The translations under genes and the position numbers were made by a program. Below the pieces are notes generated by a model that was not told the DNA's origin, ran no database searches, and worked only from the letters and a program-made list of their open reading frames with translations. This document shows, in pieces, positions 38,101 through 53,286 of a stretch of DNA of 64,000 nt; position 1 is the stretch's first letter, and every line of letters starts with the position of its first letter. Origin of the DNA: Phallusia fumigata (Eukaryota; Chordata; Ascidiacea; Phlebobranchia; Ascidiidae); assembly GCA_008931825.1 (NCBI GenBank), contig QXVZ01019886.1:1-64000 (forward strand). Direction: 5' to 3'.

Positions 38101-38694
38101 GCTGCAAACGAGTCTGACCGTGGTCAGTATCAGACTCGCCCTGCTGAACAAAGTGAAGTGAACTCGCAACAGCAGCAACAGCAGCGTAATGACAGTGGAT
38201 ACGAAACGTCGCGAACAAACACAACATCAGGTTCGCGCGATTCCCAACAGAGCGACGTTGGTGGCTCTCGACGGCGCTCAACCGGGGGCGGCGACATGCC
38301 ATCGCACATGTACCACCAGCAGTTCATGATGCCGGTAACATACATGCCTTACAACGGACCTGGCGGTTTCGCACATACTCAAGTTGTCATGCCACCGCAG
38401 TGGGCTAACCACTTCATGCGTCAACCTCTCACCATGTATCCGCCAATGGAGGTTTCCGCACTCGCAGCTCACCAACAAGTTCCACCACAACAACAGCGGA
38501 GCCAAAACGCACCGCCGAACCTCACTTACGAACAGCGAGCCACGGTGCCGATGTACAACGACAGTGCAAAGAACCACAATGACTTTACATTAACAACTCC
38601 ACTCCGCGTGAACCGCGTAGCCAAGGAGCTTCAAGAAGAGTGGGAGACCTTAAGCAACGCGTCAGACCGATCGATGCATCGCCCAGCAATCTAA
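14184..38694 (+). CDS. WNK: WNK (with-no-lysine) serine/threonine kinase
   Basis: Twenty-two exons chain in phase: 14184-14907, 15149-15471, 15600-15775, 15841-16061, 16128-16285, 16446-16534, 16603-16867, 25302-25574, 25922-25996, 26298-26379, 26499-26683, 26974-27156, 28294-28428, 29365-29490, 29746-32266, 32378-32436, 32552-32736, 33118-33397, 34202-34319, 35265-35717, 36002-36211 and 37754-38694. That is about 2,593 codons, of which 37 are an assembly artefact. The kinase domain (about residues 316-575) shows the WNK signature: cysteine 346 in VAWCEL replaces the usual lysine, and lysine 329 in GRGSFKTV takes its place. HRDLKCDN, the chloride-pocket DLGL (465-468) and activation-loop serines 475 and 479 in TSFAKSVIG are present. 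After it come PF1-type autoinhibitory and later PF2/CCT-like segments (for example [15 protein letters not shown]). Two RFQV motifs (31423-31434, 31543-31554) should bind SPAK/OSR1. A C-terminal coiled coil and polyglutamine tracts follow. WNKs sense chloride and osmotic stress and activate SPAK/OSR1 toward cation-chloride cotransporters. The start at 14184 was chosen over 14103 because upstream codons look like UTR. Exon 20 has the least certain acceptor. Confidence 0.95.
17900..18297. repeat. Unmerged allelic copy of 17501-17898
   Basis: About 398 bp after the N at 17899 repeats the 398 bp before it, with scattered single-base differences (for example GAACGTATAG versus GAACTTATAG). The position is inside the large WNK intron. 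The divergence points to two haplotypes. Confidence 0.9.
18412..18527. repeat. 116-bp contig overlap, copy of 18295-18410
   Basis: The sequence restarts at ATATCCCAATAAGG immediately after the N at 18411 and repeats the preceding 116 bp with no difference seen. It is a redundant contig end in the WNK intron. Confidence 0.9.
20457..20512 (+). repeat. Tandem heptamer (GGGCARC)x8
   Basis: Eight contiguous 7-bp units, each GGGCAGC or GGGCAAC, are followed by a ninth GGG at 20513-20515. Nine G3 tracts, separated by 4-nt loops, give several ways to fold a G-quadruplex on the plus strand, which is also the WNK transcript strand. It lies mid-intron. Confidence 0.9.
26190..26210. repeat. Short CA/TA microsatellite
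   Basis: A run of CA dinucleotides grading into TACACATAT lies in the WNK intron between exons 9 and 10. It is likely length-variable but has no evident function. Confidence 0.7.
28890..29113. repeat. 224-bp contig overlap, copy of 28665-28888
   Basis: The segment after the N at 28889 repeats the preceding 224 bp with no difference seen, within the WNK intron between exons 13 and 14. No exon is affected. Confidence 0.92.
31992..32101. repeat. 110-bp contig overlap inside WNK exon 15
   Basis: The 110 bp after the N at 31991 repeats 31881-31990. With the N this is 111 nt, so the frame stays open and a false second block of 37 residues (from [11 protein letters not shown]) appears in any predicted protein. 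The three differences seen (CCA/CCG, CAT/CAC, CCA/CCT) are all synonymous third positions, as expected of two alleles. Confidence 0.93.
38029..38081 (+). repeat. CAG/CAA glutamine tract in the WNK C-terminus
   Basis: Mixed CAG and CAA codons encode a run of nine glutamines, then a proline and more glutamines, in the last WNK exon. Shorter glutamine runs occur near 31770 and 38166. The CAA interruptions usually damp length expansion. No function beyond a flexible linker can be read from it. Confidence 0.75.
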
Positions 38695-41600
38695 CCCCGC
38701 CCGGATCGCCCAAGATGTTCCCTTTATGTTGTCGTGGCGTTCGCACATGCTGCTCGTATTGTCGCTGGAAAGTCCGGCCAAGAAACAGGTTAACGTGGTT
38801 TTACGTACCTCTTTAACAGTAGGGGAGGTTTTTCGTTGCCTGTGTTTAGAAATTCGTTAATTTTATTAAACTAACGCTTGCAGTTGTTTCGTTGCTTCCA
38901 TCAGCCCCGACCAATCAACTCACAATACAAAATGCAAGCGATGACGTTTTTTGTGTTTTCGCAACTCGCCATATGAAACTGTGCTACTACTGTTGTCGCC
39001 GCTAAGTTATGTACAGGAGAGCCACTCTTCTGTCCGCTATTCCGATTCAGTTCAATTTTTATGCGCTATACTTCGCGGCGGGGTGCGCTCTCCGAAGACG
39101 TAATTTTGAGGGGATCAACGTCATCCGCCACCCCAACAACGCGTTGATCGATATTCGATCTCAACCCAAGACCGTGGATCGAGTGAAAAAGCATTGCAGG
39201 TGCCCTATGGATTGCATCGAGCCACTTGCAACGCTACATGCCCGCTATATTCACGCTTCCTATTTATTCCATTGCACTTGACGGCTTCACGCCCAGTGCT
39301 TTTTACACACACTCACCCTCATTTGTCGTGGCGCGGTTTCTCTAGTTTTACGGTGGCTTGGTTGTTATGATGGCGTCGGTGGTTTTCCTCTTCTTTTGTG
39401 TGTTCTTTCTTTCTTTCTTGGTTGTTTTTTGGCCAGTTTCCTGGATAAACAAAAGTATTACGTTCGTTGTTTACTGTTCACTACATAATAAAGTTTACAG
39501 AATTTGCGAATCCGCGGCGTCGGATATCCAAAACTGACTTATCTGGTTGTGCGATGAAAAACAACTTGGTGACGTTTATGTTTTATTTAGATGGCTCACA
39601 ATTGACTTCAAGAACGAAGCTATTTTCAGTAGGTTACACAACGAACTGTAACCTAATTGTACCAAATGTAATTGTGACTGTGTGGTCTGTGGGTGAAAAG
39701 CACTCGAGATCTCCGCATTTTTGAAGTTTATCTCCAAGCACTGCTCAATTGAAAACGATTACGTTGTAGTGATTTTGGAAACATGTTTCGTGACGAACGC
39801 AATTGACACTCATGTGCGTAATCGCGCACATGTGCGTAATACTCAAGTAATCACACGACACTGGAGCCGAACATCGCAATTTTGCAAGAAGCAACAGAAC
39901 TTCAGTGATTTGTTATGACTCAACATGCGGTTCCCAATATGGGATTCTATACGACCTTATTCGTAAAGAGTTCTTAGAAAAAAGTGGGGGAAAAAAGCTG
40001 TCAAAGAACTTAACTTCCTATTTTTTGTGATGTTTAGGGTTAAGAAAAGCGTTGATAATTATTTCCCAAGAGGTTACCTAAAAGTTCTTTTTCTGGGCCA
40101 AAATTTTTTTGAATCAGTTTGCAATTTAATCATAAAGTTTGCAACCATTTGGTAAGTATCTCACATTACTCTCACTTAACCATTGAATTAAAGTCTTTTA
40201 ATGACGCCTTAAACCAAATTGAGTTTTACGTGTAAAATGATTAGTTCATGAGAAATATTCAGTTTTAAGAACAATAATTATTGTGATAGAAACTAATTGT
40301 TTTACATTGCTACAATTTTTAATAAAGTTCGTATTTGGTTCCAGACTCAAACTCAAGTTTTATTTTTGAATCTAAACAAACCTAACTCAAACTGGTGTCA
40401 ACAAAACGTCACTCACATCCCCGTGCCCGATTTTTGTTTCATCTTTGTTTTTCCTAAGATAGAAAAGTCGAAAGATTTTCTAACCATCAAGTGTAGTGCA
40501 AAAATTTACCAATATTCTTGTGACAGTGCTTTATAGTAGTGGTTGTTTAAGATATGTCAATCTACGTAGGCGCGACGATGACAAACACTAAGGCACTTGG
40601 CACTTTGGTTTCTATAAAACGCATTGAAAGCCACAATTCTAACCCAAGTGCAGAAGAGCGCCTTTTTCTCGCGACTTGATGCTGTCACTTGAAGTGAGCG
40701 TGGAAGTCGAGGTTCTTCATTTATACATAGGTCAGTGCTAGTTGCTTGACAATGGGTAAGCGTGGCCGCCAAACCATTGATACTGTAAAGTGCTTGCAAT
40801 GGGCCACTAGGTTTCCGCATAAGGGTATTATTATAAACCTGACTAAAATTAAGCTCAAAGCAATTTTTAGCAGTGGTTCGTAATCAAGATTAAAACGTTT
40901 CTGTGGCGGTAAGGAGCGTTGGCACTGAAAAAAAATGTTGAGGTAATGGCGATAATTTGGAAAACTTTGAAATCAATAATATAACCTTAAAAACAAAGGT
41001 TTGAGTAGAAATTTAGGCATATCTATCCAGATGTTGATCCAGAATCGCGGCATACATGTAGGATCCATTCCCAAATAGGTTAGTGAATTGTGTCTGCGTG
41101 CACGGACGTACCAAAATTTTCCAGTCGACCTATAGCCGTTCGACCTTTTACCAACAAGTTTAGTTTGTCGCAGTGTCCTGGAAACAAACAATGTTACCGT
41201 GGCGCAGGTACAGTGGCAAGCATCAGGAACAAGATTGTCAGGTTTGGAATTAGAAGGTAGCAATATACTGTCCATGTTCTGCTGCAAAACACATGAGAAA
41301 ATTGCCATAATGTCATGCACGTTTAAAGTCAGAAGACATGTCTCGTGATCAAGTTCACGTCCAAACGTACTATTTGTACGTGATAGACTGACGTAATGTG
41401 TAGCTATTTCTTAGCGTAGGTCTTTGCTAGGATTACAAAGGTACAGTAAATTTACACAGTTGCGGTCGCCCAAAATGCACTGAAACCAGGTGCTATACAA
41501 AGCTGGTCACGCTCGTACCCGATTCAAGGTTCGGCGAGTAATTACGACGCCTCATAATAACAGCGCGGGCGTCAAACTGACATCTTAGCGTCGAATTTCA

Positions 41601-42567
41601 GAGGCCTATGGCAATAGTTTGGCACGGCTTGGAAGATCGATCTTTTGTTTACGTCTGAACAAATGCTGATGAGAAATTGGCCCTGAACGCATGCAAAAAA
41701 TCGTTTGCCACTGGCTACGCGCTGGCGTTGTATGCTTTGGTCAGCAGAAAGGATGCATTGCACAAGACCATTCGTTGACCTGACTTTTGAGGCACCTTCA
41801 ATCTATTGGTTGACAAGTTTTATCCTTAGCGAGATCTTACAAGGTGTAAAAAAGTATTTTTCTAAGGTTGATCGATTTTCCACGCATAATGCGATTTTCC
41901 GGGGATTTTCGTGAAAATTTTAGACAAAATATGAGGACCAAGGATTACTTCAGATGTCTTAAAATCGCAGTGATAGGAACGTGCTGGTTCCAGTTCGGTA
42001 AAGGCACCTGGTCCAGGACGATTGCCATGGAATCGTTTTACCGCTATGTTTTTTCACTGTGGACAATTTCGTCACGTTTGTCAACCTCCAGCGGTTGTGT
42101 TTGTGTGTAAATTTCCCGTTCATTGTGAACGTTCGTTTGATGGCTACAAGCTGAGGTCAGCAGTTAAGAACGTTCCCAAGCTGTCTTGAAACTCAGTGTT
42201 GAGCCAAATCTCAATTGAGATGTAATTTAGTTATAGGTAGTCGTCAGTGGCAGATGCATGATAAAAAGAGCTTTGCACTCGGAATTATATTGATTTAAGA
42301 TCGATCGTTTGTACTTATTGGATTTCCTTTCTTTGATTATCCGCTGATTCTTTTTAAACTAAGGGGTGTCTTGATTATTCATCTTTGTTATGTGTGTTTA
42401 CCCACTACTGTATTTTTTCAATCAACACCCATTGTTTGTTTCAGCATTCACAGAGTATTTGTAAAATGAGTTTTTAACCAGTGTCACGCTGAACTGGCCT
42501 ATACCCGGCCAAACAAGCTTGTTTATTCTGCAGCAGGAGCGGTCGAGAGTAAAGGTTCTGTGCCAAA
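38695..42567. other. WNK 3' UTR and intergenic region
   Basis: No gene is recognised between the WNK stop and the acetylcholinesterase start. The first good AATAAA is at 39487-39492, so the WNK 3' UTR may be about 0.8 kb. The rest has only short open frames without similarity that I recognise, and presumably holds the acetylcholinesterase promoter toward its right end. Confidence 0.6.
39487..39492 (+). terminator. Poly(A) signal candidate for WNK
   Basis: AATAAA lies about 790 bp after the WNK stop codon. No closer canonical signal was noticed. Confidence 0.4.
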
Positions 42568-46502
<3,935 letters not shown>

Positions 46503-48732
46503 TGTCGCTTCTGCTGCTGTTGCCCAGCAAGACAAAATAGGAGACATTATTTAACACAAAAATCGGTTTACCACGTATACTTTGTGGATTGTTTATTGTC
46601 CCTGATTAAATGTTTTGATTTTTATGTGCCTTTTGTTGTTACATACCGCTCGCTCAGTTTCAACATTTTCCTGTTAAGATGTTTAAAATATATTTGACGT
46701 TGTGTTGCAGCTGCATCTTCTTTTGCTGCGTAAACGTAGGTTCAATGTGGTATATTGGTTAGAATGGCGAGGTTATATATGCACAAAGATTTTACTTTTC
46801 CTGGCGGCATTTAAATTTTCGCATGCTGTGTCTAAAAATACCCAGCCTGGGGTATAAATACGTTTTCTTCAAACGCCTTTCGCAAAAACGACCCAATTCG
46901 ATTCCTAAAGATTTTTGCACCATCGTAAGGCATAAATCAATCGGCACCAGGTCGATTTTAATTGGTTTTATATCCGTGCAGTATCCATTTCACCCTGGGC
47001 ATCGATTCGGGGGCCGTGTATTTAATTTGCGGGTGCTTACGTAATGTGTTTCAGTCGAATGCCTTTCAAGTGTACTTAAGTCATCGCGTGACGTCACTGC
47101 GTGTCGTATCGATTCATTAGATATTCTAATCCGATTTATTGCATGTTTCGTGTACATAAATTAATAAATACGTGTAGCAAATTTCCTTGTCCTTCTGTTG
47201 TTGCAGCAGCGAAATGACGGAACGTCGCTGGTTCGATTTTTGCCTTGAACCATCACCAAGTGGGCATAGTGTTGGTAATAATTACGAAAGCGTGATGATC
47301 GATATCACGCTCCCGACAACGCCCTGCAATTATATTTCGTTCCTGCTGTTATGAAAACGATATAGTAGCTGCGGTGTTATAAGGTTGACATCGGTGCCTG
47401 CGGTTGCTGTCCACTATTCACCTGACTTTTTTAGTATTGTTGGTTTTGTCTAGCGTTTTGTGGGCAAATGAAGTATCGCCCGGTACTTTGGAACACAAAA
47501 AGGCGTTATTTTGATGAAGATTTACCCATACGAGTACCAAACATTTGCCACAAAAACGCAGCGTTGCGTCCAACTAAGCTGTTTCACGCTTCAGCGCCAC
47601 AATATGCATCTGCTGATTTGGCATTGTGTGTATAACCTACCTTTTCGCTGTAGCAAAGATTGCGTAGACGGGCGGGCGTCTTAATGAAGTAAACTATTTT
47701 GTCGTCTTTTTGTGTTTTCTGCAAGGATGTAATGTGTATCGAGTCCCCATTGAAAACGTTCTGAAACAACACACGCATGACAAAAAGACGTTTAAAACGT
47801 TTAGTATGATACCGATGTTGGGTGTGTGAAGGTATAGGCTACATATGTAGCTTCCAGGACAGTTAATTTTTAAAATGTAAATGCATGCGTACATAGGAGC
47901 ATCTATGGTATGTGCGCTGATGACATTATATGTTTGACATCTGAAAACCACCCAATTTAACTTGTCCTCGTTTATTTCAGAAATGTGGAAAATAAATTCA
48001 GCGTCTTTTTGTTGGTTCGGACTCTAACTTTAGTTGCACTAGGCAGGCCTGTTCACTCGAAACGACAGAAGATTTAAAAAAAACTGTTATTTTAATACCT
48101 TCTCACAAAAATAACGTCGTAGTGCATTGGTACATGACAAAACTGAAAAAAGGATCCGCCTTAGGCAACGTTAAAGTGCGTTTGAAGTGTGGAAAATCAT
48201 GAAGTACTAAAGCCAAATGCTCTGTTTGCATTCACGTTTAGTAGTTGCGTTTAAGGTGTAAATGTTGTTTACGTATGTTTGTTACATAACAAGATAAGGC
48301 TTATTTGACGAGTCTCAAAGTACGTTTCGCTTGCAGTGAGCCAATTCAAGTCGGGCCTTTTTAAAGTTGAGACACATTATTAACGCACTGTTTGCCTGTT
48401 TGAAATTTTGTAAACGTTCATTTTAGCTTATAAAAGTAAAACCAAGGTTATAATTCAAAACAATATTGCTATTCTCGATCATTATCTTTATAAAACCTCG
48501 GCTGGCAACCGACATTGTCACCTTTTCACACCCTTGTTACTAAGGCATTTTATATTCATGCTGACCTTGATTGCATTGTCTACTGACCTTGTTACAACTA
48601 TTGTGGTAAAACCTTTCTTTGCCTTTAAATGCAGTCTGTAGAAAGTCAGGGTATCTTACTTATCTTTGCAGGTTCAGGATTAAGTGATTATGTAACTTGA
48701 CTAAATACCTGTCATAGAACGAGGAAAACACC
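46503..48732. other. AChE 3' UTR and intergenic region
   Basis: No gene is recognised. An AATAAA at 47163-47168 could end the acetylcholinesterase transcript. A pyrimidine-rich AG acceptor at 48656-48671 lies just before the NDUFS7 start. I looked for an alternative T-type AChE exon in this stretch and saw none. Confidence 0.6.
48656..48671 (+). promoter_or_regulatory. Candidate 3' splice acceptor in the NDUFS7 leader
   Basis: TTACTTATCTTTGCAG is a good 3' splice site 61 bp upstream of the NDUFS7 start codon, although the gene has no coding intron. It would serve either a cis-spliced 5' UTR exon or spliced-leader trans-splicing, which ascidians use on many transcripts. The sequence cannot tell the two apart. 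Confidence 0.45.
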
Positions 48733-49461
48733 ATGTCTTTGGCTTTAACATGCAGAAGATTTATGTTTAAAACTCCTAGCATTCTTCCATGCACCGCAAG
48801 CAGGCCACTGCACAAAACTGGTGTTGTTCAAAAAGATGATATCAACCAAGAACCAGCCCAAGTTATGCAGCCAGTTCGTACAGAGATTGGCAACATCCGG
48901 AATGCACCCAACAAAGCAGAGTACATTGCAACACGTATCGATGACCTGATTAACTATGTCAAAACCAATTCACTTTGGCCTATGACATTTGGCTTGGCAT
49001 GTTGTGCAGTTGAAATGATGCACTTCGCTGCCCCACGATATGACATGGATCGCTTTGGTGTGGTGTTTCGAGCAAGCCCCAGACAAGCTGATCTTATGAT
49101 AGTGGCAGGAACACTGACTAACAAGATGGCACCAGCCTTAAGAAGAGTGTATGATCAAATGCCTGATCCAAAATGGGTTTTATCAATGGGAAGTTGTGCC
49201 AATGGTGGTGGTTATTACCACTATTCATATGCAGTGGTTCGTGGATGCGACAGAATTGTACCTGTTGATATTTATGTACCAGGGTGCCCTCCAACAGCTG
49301 AGGCACTACTGTATGGAGTCTTGCAACTGCAAAAGAAGATCCGTCGATCTAAGATGTCATCCTTTTGGTACAGGGAGCACTCACCAAAGATTGACAGATG
49401 GAGTGAGGTTTATGAGAAAAGCACAGCAATTCCTCCAACAAAGCATCTTGAATCACATTAA
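48733..49461 (+). CDS. NDUFS7: NADH dehydrogenase iron-sulfur protein 7 (complex I PSST)
   Basis: A single uninterrupted frame of 242 residues encodes the PSST (NuoB) subunit. In the mitochondrial inner membrane this subunit carries cluster N2, the last iron-sulfur centre before ubiquinone. The N-terminus ([19 protein letters not shown]) is basic and hydroxylated like a mitochondrial targeting peptide. The N2 cysteines are visible: adjacent Cys 90 and 91 in [11 protein letters not shown], Cys 155 in MGSCANGGG and Cys 185 in [10 protein letters not shown]. Quinone-site segments such as SLWPMTFG are kept. The start codon is the first in frame, in a good context (AACACCATG). The coding region has no intron, unlike every other gene here, but no poly(A) tail or flanking repeats suggest a recent retrocopy. 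A poly(A) signal follows at 49519. It converges on the Rab gene. Confidence 0.97.
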   Translation: MSLALTCRRFMFKTPSILPCTASRPLHKTGVVQKDDINQEPAQVMQPVRTEIGNIRNAPNKAEYIATRIDDLINYVKTNSLWPMTFGLACCAVEMMHFAAPRYDMDRFGVVFRASPRQADLMIVAGTLTNKMAPALRRVYDQMPDPKWVLSMGSCANGGGYYHYSYAVVRGCDRIVPVDIYVPGCPPTAEALLYGVLQLQKKIRRSKMSSFWYREHSPKIDRWSEVYEKSTAIPPTKHLESH

Positions 49462-49518
49462 ACTGTAAATTTAAGGTTGTGTGTGGTTAATGCATTGCAT
49501 GTATTTTTTGTTGTGTAT

Positions 49519-49524
49519 AATAAA
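49519..49524 (+). terminator. Poly(A) signal for NDUFS7
   Basis: AATAAA lies about 58 bp after the stop codon and is followed by GT-rich sequence, a typical vertebrate-style 3' end. Confidence 0.7.
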
Positions 49525-49549
49525 CAAAGGGGTATGAGTTGTTTTATTG

Positions 49550-50168
49550 TGATACTAAAACTGACATGAATGTGCAGCCAGTTTTACCAAAGGACGTTGA
49601 TTTTAGGTCTGTACACCTTGTGCAAAAATTTATTCATGTCTGTATAATTTTTAAACAACACACTGCTAATAATGATGTCTGAACTTGGCTTTTATAGCTG
49701 CACTTTTAAAATGTGACAGATGACAAGAATATATTTGTTGCAACGATGCCAAATCTCTTGAACTACATAGTACATATAATATGCAATATAACAAAAAAGC
49801 CAAACAGGCTGCAACACCTTTGAAAAATCTCATCACTAAAAAAGGTTAAAACTTCATAAATGGTGGTGATAAGCATGGTAAAAATGCTTGTGTACAGAAT
49901 AAGGCAGGAGTATCAAGCATGAAAACCTTTGGCATAATGTTGACAAAATACAAGGTAGTAAATAACAACTTGTGTACACGCACAAAAAAAAACAATAAAC
50001 ATTAATTTTGCAGCTTTACATTAATTTCATGAGCTTTTGAGTGAAAAAAAGTTGCTCCTGCATACAAAAGGTTAAAACAAACACTTAAGGCAATGATAAC
50101 ATCGACATTGTTTAGCAATAAAGCCAATTGCACATTTGCGCAAAATTTAGCCACCAACCTAGTCAACC
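49550..50168. other. 3' UTR zone between convergent NDUFS7 and Rab genes
   Basis: This AT-rich stretch carries no open frame of note. It probably contains the Rab 3' UTR on the minus strand. TTTATT at 49629-49634 would read as AATAAA on that strand, about 540 bp past the Rab stop. Confidence 0.5.
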
Positions 50169-51421
50169 TTAACAACAGGATGTTCGAACAGGTCTTGTGT
50201 TACTACTAATGTTGAAACCTTGATCATCCTTTGAAGCAGCCAAGCCTTTGACATTATTTTGTTGCTTTAACAGTTCTTTTGCCATTTTTATGAAGGCATC
50301 ATTTATATTTGTGTTTTCCTTTGCTGATGTTTCCAAATATTCCAAAACATTAAATGACTCACCCTGAGCAGACCCAACTTCATGACTGACTTTTCTTTTG
50401 TCAGTCATGTCAGATTTGTTTCCTGGATATAATAAAACATAAATGGGTGACACTTGGCTTGCTTTAGGCTTGAGCAATTTTTTACAATGTTTAAGCATGC
50501 ATATAACAGGTTTTTATTGACAAACTTACATAAACTTACCAACAAGCAGTTTTACAACATTTGGTGAGCAGTATCGGGAAACATCACTCATCCATTCCAC
50601 TGTACTGTCAAATGTGCTTTCTTTTGTTAAATCAAAAGTGCATATTACACCATGTGCACTACGGTAATATGCTTGTGTGATAGTGCGAAAGCGCTCTTGT
50701 CCAGCAGTATCCCATACCTGGAAAGTAATAACATGCAAGTCACACAGCTAAAAAAATTATACAGTTGGTGCCACCAAAACGTTTAATTAAATAACAGATG
50801 TACCGGTTTCTAAATTAAAAAAACATTGTAAGTGTAACCTGCAGCATTCTTTTCTTGAGTCGTTAATCATGTTACATGTTAACATCCAAGGAAACACAAA
50901 CAGTAAAAATGCATTGCTACCTAAGCCAGAGAGGTTTTGACCGTGGTTAATGGTATGTTTGTTTTATTTTTACTGTTGGTGGGTGAAACATTGCATTAAT
51001 GCATTATGTTCATGATGAGTCCACCATCTGTTGGATCAATTTTGATGTACTTTTTTTTTAAGTTGATGACTTTAATTTGGGTAAACCAATCGAGTTCAAC
51101 TGGATTGGACCAGTGCAGCCTAAACTTCTTGCCTGTAAAACACTATCGACCAAGACAGGGCATGCTAACTATTTCGCCACATTGGCGGCAAGTTTATAAT
51201 GTATAGTATTACAAAGTCAGAGTGATAAGACAAGGGCTGACCTGCAATTTAATTTGTTTTCCATCAATCTCACACGTTTTCAGACAAAAATCCACGCCAA
51301 TAGTGCTGGCCTGTGACTCAAACCAGGAACCAGTCTTGAAGCGTTGAACGATACAGGTTTTTCCTACACCCGCATCACCGATTAGAATAATCTTAAATAG
51401 ATAGTCACACTTATCTTCCAT
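50169..51421 (-). CDS. Rab small GTPase, Rab19/Rab43 group
   Basis: Three exons (51421-51242, 50717-50540, 50422-50169) join in phase to give 203 residues. The GTPase motifs are complete: P-loop GDAGVGKT, switch [17 protein letters not shown] with the catalytic glutamine, NKSD and ETSAK. The protein ends in Cys-Cys, a double geranylgeranylation signal. [21 protein letters not shown] and [14 protein letters not shown] place it nearest Rab19/Rab43 from memory. Those proteins act in Golgi and post-Golgi traffic and are linked to ciliary or apical transport in some systems. The start at 51421 (CACCATGG) is preferred to an upstream in-frame ATG because a strong acceptor (TTTGTTACAG) lies between them. 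So the 5' UTR is spliced or trans-spliced there. Subfamily assignment needs a tree. Confidence 0.93.
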
Positions 51422-52102
51422 GGTGCCTACGCACTGTAACAAACATACAAGCGCACATTTGTAAGCATATATATATAGGAGGTTGGGAACAGCATGTAAG
51501 TTGGCACGTAATCTGTGATGACGAACCCTTTAACGAAACTGCTGGTTTCGTTTAGACTTGAGACAAATACGTGTCAGACGATTAAGCGTTGGCACTATTG
51601 TCGTAATTGCTTATCATTTTTGTTCCTTTACTTTAGGTTTCAACATCATCGTAGCTTAATTTTCCTAACACAAATAGTTTTACGTGTAACCGTCATTCTC
51701 CAGTGTAAGTAATTTAATTAACGTCATAAATACTAATTTTTAGTGTCGAAATAGGGAAAACCCAAAAATAGAAAACATTTTTATTGGCAGAAAAAAAGTT
51801 TCTGGGAAGTAATTGGAAATTGATCCCGGTGTTTGTGAGAAATATTTAAAAAACAAATTGAGTGAATTATGCAAAAAGCAGTCTTGGGCACTTGTAACAG
51901 ATGGGCCATGTGCCACTTTAAACAGATTTTTGAAGAATCTTTGCCCAAAATGTTACACAATTTGTACCATATACTTTGAACAACGGATACCAACAACAAT
52001 TATCTATTAATATTTTTGAGGATTAAATATAATTTTTGTTTCAGTATAGGTAATTGCCAGAAACAACTCTGACCTGATTTGAACTGGCGTGTCACCCAGA
52101 TG

Positions 52103-52829
52103 CAGGGAGTCGAACCGCTTTTTATATGGGTTCAGGTTCGGTTCAGGTTTTATGAAAAAAATATTTTAAGGTTCGGGTTCAGTTCCGGTTCGGGCAAATT
52201 AACCGGTCCGAACCGGTTTGCGGTTTTTGAACCGGTTTAAATGCCTCTTCAGTTTAATTTTTGTTCAAGCTACTTCCTGTTTTACTGCACCACCATAAAG
52301 CCAACGTTCAAGTTCCTTGCATTTACCTGACTGACTTATGCGCTGCAAAAACCTGAACTAAATAAGAAGCAATATTTTTTTTCAAAAGTTGATAAACCTG
52401 TGGTTGAGTTTCACCAGAAGTGCATTTTGATGACCGTATCCTTCATGTTCCCTCTTTGAGGAGAAAGGACGCTAACTTGGCGTTGAAAGGGCATTTAATG
52501 CCAAAGATATAGCTGGAACACCCTTATGACAGTCGGCAACTTACAAACCTTGGGTCTCGCAACTTTTTTATTCTGTCAGAAAGCTAAAATGTTAGCATTT
52601 TTTACAAGTCGCGGAACATTTTTGTGGTGGTGATTACATAGAAAAACGAGTCTTCATTTTTACTGGTTCGGTCCCGGTTCAGGTTCAATGCCAAACGAAA
52701 TATGGGGTTCAGCTCCGGTTCGGGTTTTTAGGAAAATGAAATTTAAGGTTCGGGTTCGGTTCCGTTTCAACGAAATAAACCGCTCAAACCGGTTCGCGGG
52801 TTCGGGTTCAGTTCCGGTTCGACTCCCTG
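52103..52829. mobile_element. Non-autonomous DNA transposon, heterozygous insertion
   Basis: This 727-bp element has exact terminal inverted repeats, CAGGGAGTCGAACCG on the left and CGGTTCGACTCCCTG on the right. Its subterminal regions are dense in GGTTCGG/GGTTCAGG motifs. It has no transposase frame. The other allele, placed after the N at 52916, lacks it and reads straight through CGCCCAGATGTG. The insertion is flanked by imperfect copies of that site (CACCCAGATG and CGCCAGATG), an apparent 8-10 bp target duplication. Family is uncertain: hAT or MuDR-like by target length. Confidence 0.85.
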
Positions 52830-52916
52830 CGCCAGATGTGTAACCTCACAAGTAATATCCTAGATGTCTCGCGTGTAATGAGCTCAATTTTTTATTTCTT
52901 ATGGCCTGACAGGGTN

Positions 52917-53286
52917 GTAATTGGAAATTGATCCCGGTGTTTGTGAGGAATATTTAAAAAACAAATTGAGTGAATTATACAAAAAGCAGTGTTGGGCACT
53001 TGTAAAAAATGGGCCATGTGCCACTTTAAACAGATTTTTAAGAATCTTTGCCCAAAATGTTACACAATTTGTACCATATACTTTGAACGACGGATACCAA
53101 CAACAATTATCTATCAATATTTTTGAGGATTAAATATAATTTTTGTTTCAGTATAGGTAATCGCCAGAAACAACTCTGACCTGATTTGAACTGGCGTGTC
53201 GCCCAGATGTGTAACCTCAGAAGTAATATCCTAGATGCCTCGCGTGTAATGAGCTCATTTTTTTATTTCTTATGGCCTGACAGGGT
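52917..53286. repeat. Allelic copy of 51809-52915 without the transposon
   Basis: After the N at 52916 the sequence restarts at GTAATTGGAAATTG and follows 51809 onward with a few SNPs, omitting the 727-bp transposon, to the shared end AGGGT. It is the second haplotype of the same locus. The open frames it contains are not recognised as coding. Confidence 0.9.

Noticed and set aside
52817-52829. tRNA gene 3' end suggested by a B-box match
   Set aside because: The match is the terminal inverted repeat of the DNA transposon, mirrored at its left end. No A box or tRNA arms are present.
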